DNA of 64,000 bases from Macrosoma leucophasiata (taxonomy: Eukaryota; Arthropoda; Insecta; Lepidoptera; Hedylidae), in the NCBI GenBank assembly GCA_036365455.1, contig JAWQUS010000027.1, forward strand, positions 17,534,501 through 17,598,500, given 5' to 3'. Each line of letters starts with the position of its first letter. Position 1 is the first letter of the stretch. The notes beneath the pieces were generated by a model. The model ran no database searches and had not been told where the DNA came from. It saw only the letters and a list, made by a program, of their open reading frames with translations. Shown here in pieces: positions 45,977 through 58,019 of the stretch. Made by a program: the position numbers and the translations under genes.

Positions 45977-46130
45977 AAACCGGTCAAGTGCGTGTTGTGT
46001 AGGGTTCCGTAGTTTTTAGATTTGATTAATTTAACGAAAAAAATATATAAATATTTTCTATGGAGTTGTTCAAAAATTTCGAGTATTACATTTGGTCGAC
46101 TATTACTCGCAAACTTGTAAAGCCAACTTA
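45977..46130 (-). repeat. Dispersed repeat family Z, fragment
   Basis: AAAACCGGTCAAGTGCGTG...AGGGTTCCGTA is the reverse-complement end of a repeat seen elsewhere in moths, ending CGAGTCCGACTCG...TTTTT. Its other part occurs at 53225-53480 and 55236-55620. Confidence 0.5.
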
Positions 46131-46260
46131 GGTGTGATAGTTTTCCTTTTGATTTCGTTATATGTAGCTACTATTGCCGTAAAGTTTGAATATCTAACCA
46201 CAACCCTTTAGTTGGTAGAGAGGGGGGGGGGGCACACTTGACTCCTTACTTCTATTCTTA

Positions 46261-46262
<2 letters not shown>

Positions 46263-46299
<37 letters not shown>
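46263..46299. repeat. (TA)n microsatellite
   Basis: An uninterrupted TA run of about 37 bases, preceded 30 bases earlier by a run of about 12 G. Confidence 0.95.
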
Positions 46300-46303
<4 letters not shown>

Positions 46304-46534
46304 ATTATCGATGATAAGGCATTGCTTCTGATCCCAGTATACACAAACAGCAAAAGCTGAGTTGGGACTTGGACTGTTTGAAGCCGTTTTTCTTGACTTT
46401 ACTTAACCATATATTTTTATATTATCTCCTTTTCTCTTTATGTGTAGGTACGTATGTTTTGTGGTACCAACCAAATCAACATTTATTTTCTTTAAATACG
46501 AATAGTAGATGTAGATAACCCAGCGTAAACCCAC

Positions 46535-46615
46535 CTGTCATTGATAGCTACCCGGCTTGGTGTGAGTGGCAATCCCTGGTCGCGTTCATGACTTCGTTTT
46601 GCTGTTCTGGATCAC
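46535..46615 (-). other. Candidate non-coding 5' exon on the minus strand
   Basis: On the minus strand TTTTTTTCGCTTGCAG precedes GTGATCCAGAACAGC..., and CAATGACAG|GTGGGT ends it, giving good acceptor and donor sites 81 bases apart. The block contains only a 14-codon ATG frame. It lies upstream of BCOR in the right orientation, so it could be a 5' UTR exon. No other support. Confidence 0.25.
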
Positions 46616-46705
46616 CTGCAAGCGAAAAAAACAAACATTCAAGTAGCCATCTCTCTCATTTACATAACTCAATAAATAATAGTTGTCAGGTATGGTTGAT
46701 AAAAA

Positions 46706-47005
46706 AACGTAACTTTACGCCTGTAATCCCCGAAGGCGTAGGCAGAGGTTAGTGCATGCATTGAAGCATATATGCAAACACCCACGATTCGCCGGTTACG
46801 TTTTATCCCATGTAACAGCTGGCGAGCCTATTGACATCTCCGGGCACATTACCAAACTTCGAGGTACTGGGAAACTTCCAGAAAATGGAAAAATCACAAT
46901 ATATCCAGAGATAAAGGTATTATACCGTTATCTCTGTTATCACCCGACCTAGGAATCGAACAGCGTAGTAGTAGTGGCCTGCTACCACTAGGCTACTGAG
47001 GCAGA
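46706..47005 (-). mobile_element. tRNA-derived SINE, second family
   Basis: On the minus strand the head reads CTCAGTAGCCTAGTGGTAGC (A box) and TGTTCGATTCC (B box). The body contains, on the plus strand, AGCTGGCGAGCCTATTG, CTCCGGGCACATTACC and the end ACGCCTGTAATCCCCGAAGG with an A-run tail. This layout matches a common lepidopteran SINE. Confidence 0.7.
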
Positions 47006-47621
47006 TAAAGCAGTGGTTGATAAAAAAAAATAGTTGTAAGTAACTAAGTAGGTACCTACTATTTATAAGTTTTCAAAATTAAATTACTTTGTTACCTACG
47101 AACTTATTATCCGGTAGTGTTTTGTTTTTTTGTTATTATATAAAATATTATTTCTTTTTATAAACGATATCATCATTTATAACATAGACACATTAGAGGA
47201 AAGATGTCATTTTTAAAGATATAAATGATAAAACATATTTACATAATTATTCATTAATTATTATAATTTTAACTGGATTATTCCAAGACGATTATTAACA
47301 AGTTAAACGAGAAAAACAATGATTAACGGAATGTCATTCTTAACAAATTGGTAAGAAGTGTTTGAAATAGTAAGTACTAGGTATTTATTGTAATAATATT
47401 TTGATCCTCAAGAAACTTATATACTTACCTGATTCCTATGTTATTTTATTTTGTAATATTATATTACCTCTGCACTAGTAGTAATCTCTGATGTAATTAA
47501 TATACCTATTTCACTTTTTTTAATCTAACGTTGTACTAATCGCAAAACGTTTAGAAAAACTTTGTGCATAGGTAGGTACGTAAGTAGATATAATTATGTT
47601 TAATAATGATGTGTGTGACGT

Positions 47622-47700
47622 GTGTGTCAGGACCGGGATATCTGACGCTCCACACTCTCTGCCTACCCCGTTTGGGATCTGGCGTGAAGATACATACAAT
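47622..47700. repeat. Short dispersed repeat (SINE-tail-like)
   Basis: CAGGACCGGGATATCTGACG...CACTCTCTGCCTACCCCGT then GAAGATACATAC recurs at 56130-56195. The ORF through it is not a gene. Confidence 0.55.
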
Positions 47701-48863
47701 AATGATTACTATAATCGTCTTTGATATTATAAAGATAAAAATTAAAGTGCCATACTGGGATAATCTAAAACCATTAAAAGATCAAATAAAATATCAGTCC
47801 ATAGTAGTATCTATCTACTGTGATAGTAGTCCGCACGCGTTTTATATTAGAGTAGGTATTAATCGCAAATCTCGATTAACTGATTTAGGTAGATATATAA
47901 AAATACTGCCGTTCCGCTCCCAATTTGTATGTCACCGTTGTACCTATTTAATGGTTTCAATAAAAATCTCATCTCGATAATAACTCAAAAAATAATTAAC
48001 CAATTAGGTTCCTAGGTGCTATTTTGAAATTATGTGAATTATGTTACCTACCTTTGTGATCATTTCAGATACAGGACTTAATATTTGACTAATTATTTTT
48101 TGTCGGTATTTGGTAGATATATAGAAACCATACTTAATTAATAATTATTATGCAAATGCATTTACATAAATAGAATGTACTTTTAAAATCCTATGATCTC
48201 AAGCACGTAAGTAAATCCAGGAAAATTATAGCATTCTTAATAGGTAATTCATATATTATAATGATAATTTATGAATTATTAAGAAAAAATAAAATTAATA
48301 AATCCAGATATTATTGTAATAATGCGGCTTGACTTGTTCCCTTTTCACGTGTCACAAGCTCACAATTAATAGTTTTAAAACCTGACCCCCATTCAACAGG
48401 TCGACATAAATAGTTTGAACGTTGCGTATGTTTCATAACAGTGATCTATGAAAGTTCCATGGACATTGACCTAAATCCAACACACTGATAAACGATTCAG
48501 CACATCATATCAATTGACTTGGAAAACGATTTTGTTGAATCGAAACACAATGGCCGCGCGCTGTTGTCGGCGCTCGGGTTTATTTTGTTATTGTTACGTA
48601 AAATCCGTTTATTAAACATCGCATTCCAGTAAATCAGTATTCAAACTTCGATGTAGATTAGTCATTGACTTATTTTTAACCTTATTTTTAACACTCGTGT
48701 GAATTAATCACAAAGATAATTTATGATATTTTGCATGGATTCAATTGTCGTCATGTTAATTTTGAAAAGCTCAATTAGCATAGACGTAATACGAACCTAC
48801 CAAGGAATAATTTTACGTACACAAATAACTGACAATCTGTGTCAATTAAAAAATATTCATAAA
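47701..48863. other. AT-rich intergenic stretch
   Basis: I see no gene or repeat. A small GC-rich patch (ATGGCCGCGCGCTGTTGTCG) at about 48550 could mark a promoter, without other evidence. Confidence 0.4.
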
Positions 48864-49105
48864 CTAGCTGACCCGGCAAACTTCGTATTGCCTCAGAATT
48901 AAATGTGTCAAAGGTTTGATAGATACGGACTATTTGTATGGGAAAATTAAATATTGGTTTTTACTATGTCACTTCTTCATATTTTATAACCTTGTAAACC
49001 TTCCCTGGACAAAAATAATTCAAAACCAAAATTAGCCCAATCGGTCCAGCCGTTCTTGAGTTTTAGCGAGACTAACGAACAGCAATTGATTTTTATTTAT
49101 ATAGA
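48864..49105 (-). mobile_element. Non-autonomous Helitron
   Basis: On the minus strand it begins A|TCTATATAAATAAAAATC and ends CCGGGTCAGCTAG|T, exact Helitron termini at an AT site. Length 242 bp, no coding sequence. Confidence 0.8.
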
Positions 49106-50654
49106 TAATATTATACCTACTAATTTACAAAAGTCTCTAAGAAATTGTCAAACAGACATCGCAGTTTAAACGTTCAGTAAAGTTGATAAATAAATACCTA
49201 CCTACTTAATTCTAAAAAGCGTCATCAATTATGTCAATAAACCAATATTTAATCGGAACTCGTATTTTATGTGACAAATATGTGTGCACGATTTATAAGA
49301 AACAATTTCTCAGCGTGGCACAAACACTAGCCATGTATTCGTATGTAAGCACTATTTACGTACACAAACGTGTTCACAGCTGTGTGGGGTCGTTGCCCCT
49401 GCAGGCGGCGCGAAACAAGGTGAATCGAAGTCCGTGCCTTTTTTGTAAGACAACTCAGACAACTGAAACGCGACTCCGTGGTATTCCGAGTGATTTGCTA
49501 TTGTTATTTTGTACCTGATAAGTCGAGCGCTGTGGCTCGTTCGTAATGAAATAGCCGGTGCTTTAAATAGAGATACGTATTTGTCTTCAGATTGTTTAAG
49601 GAAAATGCTGGCACGAGGAAATATGTAACATACAATTCGACTAATGAAACCCCCATGGATCACGAAATACTTTGGAAATTAGATGACTAAGTGACTAACA
49701 TGCATAACATGTCATTGATTATCGCTATTTATTCGATTTTCGTAGAAATGTCTCGCTCGACGATGTAAAGTACCTACCTATGTGAATATAAGAATTCATA
49801 AGAATCTAAAATTATTATCATGGATTTTCCATATACCTAGCCTCTACATATTAGTCTACCCGTAGTTGTGCACTTCTACAAAATACCTACCTATAGTAAG
49901 TACCAAATTTATCATGATTTAATAACAGCCAACCAAACTTTTTTTTATTTATAATACGTAGGTATAATGGATTACTTATCCGTAATCCTTGTTAAACCCA
50001 TTTATGCTGTAATGAGGGTTTTCCTCGTCAATCTACGTCGAGACGTCGACGTTTTATCTTACTGTGGTAATGTGTCGGGAATGTGGTCACGCATTTATTT
50101 TTACTAAAGTAATCCGATTCATACTGTTTTGTTAAAGCGATTTAGTAGGTATATTTAAACATGTAATAAAGCCAAAAAATATTAAAGGCAAAAAGTTTTT
50201 TTTAATTACATCACACTTACCTTTACATTTATTTAACACATGCGAGTAGGAATTGCAAAAACTGCAAAAGTAAGAATATGTTGGTTGTTTTACGAATGGT
50301 GTTCTGTAATCGCACCCTCGTGCTTTGTACCTACTTTACGATGAAAATAAGTTTAAATAGGTATTAGTTGAGGTATTCGTCTCAGATTAAAAGAATGAGG
50401 TATGCTACTTTTCTGTTCTGTGTATGCACCCTGCACACTATTTACTTAGGTAGGTACGTCATGCATATTACTGCGTCGGTACAAAATGGTATTTCATGTA
50501 CCTACATTTAATACCACATGCCATGGATAGGATCCCTTTGCAGATCCTTATGTAACTAGGTAAGTTAATCTTAAAATAGGAACATATTGACTAGAAATCT
50601 TCCGCAGGCTTTTTGTTTGATTTATTATTTCACAATTTAACGTGATGTGACTTA
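49106..50654. other. AT-rich intergenic stretch
   Basis: ORFs at 49231-49663 look accidental. The stretch is rich in TAGGTACCTAC-type words. No feature assigned. Confidence 0.4.
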
Positions 50655-50772
50655 GGGCTCCAACACATAACTGCGAATTCGCATCGCATCGAAATATCTG
50701 CGAGCTCGCAGGAATGCATCGCCTGCGATAAAACGTCGCATCGTATCGTATCGCAGTTTTGTGTGGCCGCCC
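50655..50772. mobile_element. 118-bp MITE, TTA target duplication
   Basis: GGGCTCCAACACATAACTGC and, on the opposite strand, GGGCGGCCACACAAAACTGC are the terminal repeats. TTA flanks both ends (50652-50654, 50773-50775), as in PIF/Harbinger elements. The interior is a run of GCATCGCATCG / CGTATCGTATCG words. Confidence 0.75.
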
Positions 50773-51085
50773 TTAGGCAGATGATTCAAGGAATGATTAG
50801 TGCAGTCTTTTCATCGACAAAATTAAAAACTTTATAAAGGATAAGATTTGGATCTAAAAACTGTCTAGACGTCAATATCAAAATTATCAAGGTTGGAACC
50901 ACTTTGGAACTGATCCTTGACGGTACAAAATCGTGTCATACTTCTTCTCTAACAATATTCTCATAGATCTCACAAATAAGATGAACATGTAAGACGATAT
51001 CACGTTCGATTAATATCGTTGATGGGAATCCAAACTCAAGCTAGGATTTTTTCAAAAATAATTTATCAATATACCTAGTCAAGTA

Positions 51086-51643
51086 CAGTATCCAACAAAA
51101 AATATTCCACATCGAGCTTAGGAAGGAGACTTCGGCATATTTCGGATCTGTAGAGCGTCATCCTAACGCATCTTACCCATAGAGCAACTCAGCCCACCGG
51201 TCGCGGCGGACCGGAGGGGAGTAGCCATAGCGTTTATTACCGATCCAAAACAGTCTGTCATTTTTTGCGGGGGGAAATGCGTGTGACACACACTCTACAA
51301 AAATCGTCTATTACTAAGAAACTCACACCTTGACTTTAACATAATACATAAACAATTTCACGCACACTTTTATATATCTGGGCGACAGTTGGTCTCGTAC
51401 TTTGAGAGAGGGGAAAGCCTACATATGACTACTCCCCTCCGGTCCGCCGCGGCCGGTGGCCCGTGTTGCTCTATGCATCTTACCTATCTGACGTTTGTCG
51501 ACCATTTTGATCAAGTTTTGACCAATACCGGACTAGGAACGCTTATGTAGGCAGCGTGCAGCAGAGATAACGCTCTACGAAGTCGAAACTAGCCGATTGT
51601 CACTTTCATAGGCTCGATGTGCAATATTTATTGATGAGCACTG
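51086..51643. mobile_element. Tc1/mariner-like MITE T, copy 3, split by a MULE-like MITE
   Basis: Flanked by TA. The left part runs to GCATCTTACC and the right part restarts GCATCTTACCTATCTGACGT. Removing 51178-51474 and one duplicate leaves a normal T element of about 250 bp. Confidence 0.8.
51178..51474. mobile_element. Long-TIR MITE, MULE-like, copy B
   Basis: CATAGAGCAAC...GGTCGCGGCGGACCGGAGGG at the left matches the reverse complement of the right end over about 55 bp. The flanking 10-bp duplicate is GCATCTTACC (51168-51177, 51475-51484). It is the inverted counterpart of 4377-4669 and complete at both ends. Confidence 0.85.
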
Positions 51644-53224
51644 TAAGTACCTATATGTTTATAACTGCTAAGCATTTTATTGCGTGATCTAAAATATTGC
51701 AAAACTGTTTCTACATTTTTATACGCGAGAGAAAAATGACGGTATTGTTCATTCGAATTCGACTGAAGAGTTGCAGTCACTTGACCGTAACTGAGAAAAA
51801 TTTGAATGGCGAACCGCTTATTACTAGGTTTTTTAAGCAATGACAATTGTGCGATAGTAGGTAATTTAATTCGCAATAAAAGCAATGCAATTTTACACAG
51901 CAAATAACTAAGTTAGTAAGTAGGTACCTACATTAAATGTAGGTACCTACAATTAAAATTTCATTACGAACAGGACCACTGGCTCTGTATTTTCCACGAG
52001 CAAACACATTTTTCATGATAGTAATCTCCAGGGCTAATTTCGTAGGTCATTAATCTCGCCGCCCCAGCACGTCGGTGTAGGTATTGGCGCATACAAAATA
52101 CCTACTGCCCCATTGTGAGTTGTGAGTACGCAGCGTCTGTGTCAATAAGTGTAGGGGAACGAAAATTATGTCTGTGTTTCCCCAAGCTCCCCCACACTGT
52201 TATCTGAACGCATATCGTAGGAAAACATAAATGTCAGAACGAGGTAAAGTTCGTAACGAAAAGGCTTGCAAAATGAGTAGGTATTTGGGCTTCGATAACA
52301 GGAATTGGATGAAAAATAATTGTATGGGTTACTAAATAACTTACCTATACATTTAACTTTTATGAAAAACATGTATTTTAATTTTAGTATAAAATTGTAC
52401 ACTTTTAGAATAAATTTTTAAGTAAAAAAAAACAACACTAACACGTCTTCAATATTTATTTACCTTAAAACTTTTATGATGCCTAATGTTATTCACTTTG
52501 ATGGACAGGAAAATATATATTTCAAGAGCCTTTTCAACGCGTGGGAAATATAACTACGTGAAACTAGCTGCACCGCACGTATCACACAAATTTTAATACA
52601 ATAATAACATTTTAAATGTCCCATTCACGACTTCTAAAAGACGACATAAGAAAAGAGTCACAAATACAAGCCGAGGTCAATCAATCGCACTCTCTGCCCA
52701 CTGCCCACTTATAAATTAGGAATGAATACGGAAACGCCTCCTTATAATAATAAATAAATTACCTCCTTGACAACTTCAAAAGAAATATCTATACTTATAA
52801 TAAAACTGTAGAAGTGTAAATTCAGTACATTAAAAATATTGAAAAAATAAATGCCAGGGGTTGTTACTAGATCGATACTGAACACAAATATGTGATTAGA
52901 TTTTTTTTTGTCTGTCTGTTTGTTCAAGCATCACAGAAAAACTACCGGTCCGATTACAATGAAACTTGGTATGATTATACTTTAACCTTTGGCGCACAAC
53001 ACTGGGTACTTTTTATCCCGGAAAAAATGTCTGTTTATTTGTGTGTTTGTGCACGCTAATATCAGAAACGGCTTATTCGATTTGCGGTTTTTACTAATAT
53101 ATTGTGATAACTTTCACTTAACATTTTATGTTTGTTTCATGTGAATCGGTTCAGAAATAAAAAAGTTATGTCAATTTAAAGAATCATTGAATATAATTAA
53201 GCTATTCTGTATCTTAGTTCTATC
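51644..53224. other. Intergenic stretch with decayed repeats
   Basis: No gene. From about 52905 the words TCTGTCTGTTTGTT, CCGGTCCGATTACAATGAAA and GTACTTTTTATCCCGG resemble internal parts of Helitron-type repeats but lack recognisable ends. Confidence 0.4.
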
Positions 53225-53480
53225 TTTTAGGGGGTTTCGTAAAAGGTAAAAACGGACCCTACGGATTACTAATCCTCCGCTGTCTGTCTGTCAGTCCGTC
53301 CCTCCGTCTGTCTGTCACCAGCCTGTATCTCATAATTAGTGATAGCTAGAAAGCTAACATTTTCACAAATTATGTATTTCTGATACCGCTATAAAGAAAA
53401 AATTAATAACTAAAAATAAGATAATGAAAATGTTAAGGGGTCCAAGGTCCAAGGTCCAAATACAATAACCGTGTTTTTTT
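53225..53480 (+). repeat. Dispersed repeat family Z, copy
   Basis: TTTCGTAAAAGGTAAAAACG, CTCCGCTGTCTGTCTG, CACCAGCCTGTATCTCATAA and ATTTCTGATACCGCTATAA match 55236-55620. Class unknown. Confidence 0.6.
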
Positions 53481-53582
53481 TCGTATATTTTTTGCTCAAT
53501 AGTAATAACGGTAGCAAGTAGACGCTTAAAATTTTCACAGAAATTTTAGGTCATATATTGTAATATTACCTTCCATAATAAA

Positions 53583-54126
53583 TCTATACAAATAAATAAA
53601 ATTGGAGTGTCTATTTGTAATATAAAAAAACCACTTTTTACTAAATGCATATGTATGTATACACGGTACATATACCAAAACAACATTTTTTACAATTTTT
53701 GTCTGTCTGTCTGTCTGTTTGGCGGGGCTAATCTTGGGAACGGCTCTGCCAATTTTGACGGGACTTCCACGGGTAGGTGTAATAAGGAGTTACTTAGGCT
53801 ACTTTTATCTCCATACATCCATACATACATACATACCTACATACAAATAAGTAGAACTGGAGTATATCCGACTTTGATGGGACTTCCACGGGTAGGCAGC
53901 TGATGTAATAAGGAGTAACTAAGACTACTTTTATCTCCATTATACCATACAAATAAATAGAATTTTGAGCGTCTCCGATTTTGACGGGACTTTCACTGAC
54001 ATATAGCTGATGTAATAAGGAGTAACTTAGGCTACTTTTATACTAGCTGCGCCCACGATATTCGTCCGGGTAGATACTGAATAATCCTTTATTTTCTCAC
54101 GTGGACGAAGTCGCGGGCACAGCTAG
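53583..54126 (+). mobile_element. Helitron with internal tandem repeats of its own 5' part
   Basis: It begins A|TCTATACAAATAAATAAAA and ends GCGGGCACAGCTAG|T. Inside, a (TCTG)n run is followed by units sharing CAAATAA.TAGAA, GACGGGACTTCCACGGGTAGG and GATGTAATAAGGAGTAACT. CATACATACATACATAC lies between units. Length 544 bp, no coding sequence. Confidence 0.75.
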
Positions 54127-54268
54127 TCGCAAATAAATCAATATAATATACCAGAGGCCCGTGAAATGAAAACTTTACAACATGTTAAACTTCGAAATTA
54201 ATAGTAAACGCAAATAATTTTTACACATGAATATGATATTTGATTGCAAGATTGCAAGTATCTATTTC

Positions 54269-54554
54269 TACTGGTGGTAGAGCTCTAGTGACGGAACTCG
54301 AGAGCGTAGGCACCACCGCATTAACTTATATACTTGCCGCTTTATGTTCAACACTATCGTGTTCCGGTCAGGTGGTAATGTACGGCCCTATAATTTCTGG
54401 CACAGAGGCATTACACCTTAGGCCTCAGGAGTGGTAACACTGGTAACGCATCTGCATTTTGACCTTGGTCTTTGAGTGGGTGTCTATATGCAGTCATCAC
54501 TTAACATCAATGTGAACTGTAGGCTTGTTTGCCATTTCCATTACATTAAAAAAA
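54269..54554 (+). mobile_element. SINE-like retroposon S1, copy 6
   Basis: Complete copy from TACTGGTGGTAGAGCTCTAG to the A run at 54547-54553. It has a CTGGTAACA insertion. Confidence 0.75.
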
Positions 54555-54564
54555 TGATTGTATA

Positions 54565-54855
54565 CAGTCCCCAGCAAGAAATATTGTACTTCGACTTTAG
54601 GAAAGATATTTCGGCAATTGTCGGCTTTGCTGAGCGTAATTTCTTTCGCACACTACCTACCTATATTGTGTGACGTTTGTCAATATTTTTATCAAAGTTT
54701 GACCGATACCGCCAATGAGCTTATAATATCATTGAATACCGCACTATCAGTACCTACTTACGTAGGCAGTGTGCGACAAAGATAACGCTCTACGAAGTCT
54801 AAACTAACTTGTCTCTTTCCTAAGCTCGATGTACAATATTTTTTGCTGGGTACTG
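54565..54855. mobile_element. Tc1/mariner-like MITE T, copy 4
   Basis: It starts TA|CAGTCCCCAGCAAGAAATAT and ends ATATTTTTTGCTGGGTACTG. It is the most diverged T copy, with about 40 extra bases near 54680-54740, and lies 10 bases from an S1 tail. Confidence 0.7.
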
Positions 54856-55235
54856 AAACTTGTATCACGTGGAAAAATAATGAAGAAAATAAGAAAAGGT
54901 GGCTTTAAATGCATCGGACATCGTTAGTTTTATTTTTATCCGTGTCGATAAAATCTGTAATGAAATGCGCGTCTGCAGTACCAGTACGCACTCAAGAATG
55001 CGAGGTTTGACGATGTTGGCCGTCCGCCGAATTATGCATGAACAAGCAATGTCGATGAACGTGTACCGACACTATTGCCGTATTTGTGTTTCACTTATTG
55101 TGCCTCTACTTTGAAGGTCCTTGGAATTTTCTGGACAATTGAAGAAAACTTAAGAAGCACATTGATTAAACAAAATGCAGGATCTGCTACGGTACAGAAA
55201 AAGCACCTCGTATCTGTGCTAGTGATGTTATTTTT

Positions 55236-55620
55236 AGGGGTTGTATCCAAGGGAGATCCTATAAAAACGGGACCCTATTGCTAAGACTCCGCTGTCCGTC
55301 TGTCTGTTTGTCTGTCACCAGGCTAGACGGTTGAAATTTTTACAGATGTATTTCTGTTACTGCTATAATAAGAAATACTAAAAACAGAATAAAACAAATA
55401 GATATACCTATAATTATACGGGAGGGTCCCATAAAAAAACGAGGTTTTTTGTTCGATATTAATAACGGTAACAAGTTGTAAAACTTGAAATATTAAGTAA
55501 GATTCACTTTAAAAAATTAATTAAAATAAAGTAAACATTTAAAGGAAGCTCCCAAATACATTTATTTGCCGAAAAAATGGTGCGGACCTCATCGCACCCG
55601 AGTCCGACTCGGGTTTTTAA
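55236..55620 (+). repeat. Dispersed repeat family Z, longest copy
   Basis: GGGGTTGTATCCAAGGGAGA, GACTCCGCTGTCCGTCTGTC, ATTTTTACAGATGTATTTCT and the end GCACCCGAGTCCGACTCGGG then TTTTTA. The CCGAGTC/GACTCGG palindrome closes it. Confidence 0.6.
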
Positions 55621-57756
55621 AATAGGTATGATACCTATATTATCTTGATTTAAAATCGGTAGTAGAAATCTAGTGGTGGAAGACTTCAATTCCTTTATCC
55701 ACAGAGGCGTGTGTTTATTTCATTTATTACTGTGTTGGAGTAACATGGAACGCTATCGTGATATGATTGGGGAGATGCGCGGGCGCGGCTGTGGCCCACA
55801 TTTCGCGTTCTATTTTTCAACAGCTCGCTCTAGCGCCCTCTATTATTAGATCCGCATTGTTTATTGCCGACGACCGACTTACATCGAAACTTATACTTCC
55901 GTTACTCCGTTTTGGTTCAGTTGAAACTTAACGAGTCATTATACAACAGTTATTTATAATGCTTAATTTGAAAGTGAAATAAGACTATTAACAATAATGA
56001 CATTTCCACGTACGTAATTAAAATTGCAAATGTAATATATTTTTTCATTTTAATTGTTCTAAATTAAAGTATTACTTAAGTTGATAAATGTTGAATGACG
56101 AATGAAGAAGAAGCACGGGAGATGGGCCAGGACCGGGATATCTGGCGCTTAACACTCTGACTACCCCGTAAGGGACTCGGCGTTGAGATACATACGTAAC
56201 TAAACGTTGATTATATATGGTCATGCGATATTTAAGTAAACATATCTTCAATAGGCTATAGTATAGTATATGTAGCACACAACATTCTTTCCCGTACCCA
56301 TACAATTATAGCGCACAAGTCTGAGGTGAGGTAAAAGTGCACAAATTCGAAAATAAAATTATACTAATAATAATAATCTCGGAAATTACTGATGATATGT
56401 TTGTATTTAAATTAACATAAAAATAACTTAAGTAAGTACAAATGTAAATATTAAATTAGTTTCTGTACGTATGATCTCTGTAAAAGTTGACATGTAAAAA
56501 AAATCATAATTAGCGAAACTTTTTTCACAAACAATTTGATTAAGGACTTCTCATATTGTTCCCAGTATTTAATGTAAATAATTAAGTATTCTTTTTAAGA
56601 GTGGACATATATTAGACGTATTCCTCGCTAACCCGACACACGGCGTACTTTATTACGGTAAAATACGAACACGACAAAATCACGATGAGTAACAAAAACC
56701 ACAAACTTCCCAGAAGTTGGATCAAGAGGGATAAATCACGTTGGAAGAGAGTAAGTTAAGTCTAAATTTAAACACTCATTACATTACGTCTCTCGGTTAA
56801 AGGACTCGACACGCGTCTGGCAAATAGGTCGCGATAAAATACCTGCTGCTATTTTAAGACATGTAACAACTAGAACTGTTCATTTGGAATGTCTCCAACG
56901 TCCATCTACAAAATAAAGAGCGCACCAGTTTTGTTTACCTTCTGCTCCTATTGTTGTGGCGGGATATGTTTGAATATTATCTTCGTCTTCGCCTTCGCCA
57001 ATAATAAAAAAGTTCCGGGAGCAAGTTTTTTAATGAAAGTAAAGTAAATGCTTATGATTTATTTACATAGACGCCATGACGGAGTGATGTCCTAAATAAA
57101 AAAAATGTTAAAATGTGAATTTAGGTTATAAACAAACAGTGTGCCAGTTTTTATTAAATCCATTCAGTTATATTTGCGTGATTGTGTGATGATGCCTAAT
57201 ATTACTAAGTATGATATTTTTAATAGTTTCACTTTAGTCTCACCTTCCTTTTGGTTGCCCTGGCCTTCAACAACATTTTTGTTTCAAACTATCTTCTTCC
57301 TCTCATAAAAGATCTGAAGGTCAAAAGCTGATCGTTTTATTTAGTATTCCGCAGAGACACATAAATTGTATACATAGTTCATTAAGTTATGTATATCCAG
57401 TTGTAGTGACATTGAAATTTAAACTATTAATATTTGTACCAAATAAAACGTAAAACGGTTTGTAAATTAATATCAGTATACAATACAGGTAATAAAATAC
57501 TCTGAAATATACACCTATAAAATTTGGTTTGATACGCTTAATCTGTAATATTTATAATATGTATGAACATATTACATATAAACATATTAGTTGTATTTCT
57601 TTTAAAATAAAGCCAATCGAGTAAATACCTACATGATATGTGATAATTCATGCTGTCCCTATCCATTTGTAGGCGCAGCAGAAGAAGGTCTTACCTACGC
57701 GAAATTCAACTAGTCAAGTAGATAGTAGGTATTTTATTATTGAAGTTTGTAACATA
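55621..57756. other. Intergenic stretch, possible promoter or first exon
   Basis: 55740-55940 is GC-richer (GATGCGCGGGCGCGGCTGTG). 56130-56195 repeats the element at 47622-47700. 56685-56750 is a possible 22-codon first exon: ATG at 56685, ending in a perfect GTAAGT donor. Nothing here is firm. Confidence 0.3.
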
Positions 57757-58019
57757 TTTGGTAGAACTCCAGTGACGGAGCTCGCGTGCATTGGCACCAC
57801 CGCATTGTAGTGTTCAGCACTACCGTGTTCCGGTCAGGTGGTAATGTATGACCCTGTAGTTTCTGGCACAGAGGGCATAACATCTTAGGAGGCCTCAGGA
57901 ATGGTAACGCATCTGCATTTTGACCTTAGTCTTTGTGTGGGTGTCTTTAGGCTGCAGTCACCACTTAACATCAATGTGAACTGCATGCTTGTTTGCCACT
58001 TCCATTATATAAAAAAAAA
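57757..58019 (+). mobile_element. SINE-like retroposon S1, copy 7
   Basis: GGTAGAACTCCAGTGACGGA through GGCTGCAGTCACCACTTAAC to an A run. About 35 bases around CTAATATACTTGCCGCTAAATGG are missing. Confidence 0.75.

Noticed and set aside
47606..47980. 124-codon ORF
   Set aside because: It starts in a dispersed repeat and continues in AT-rich, Ile/Lys-rich sequence without motifs.
54899..55284. Two overlapping ORFs with several Cys and His
   Set aside because: No recognisable domain; the second runs into a family Z repeat. Composition alone is not enough.
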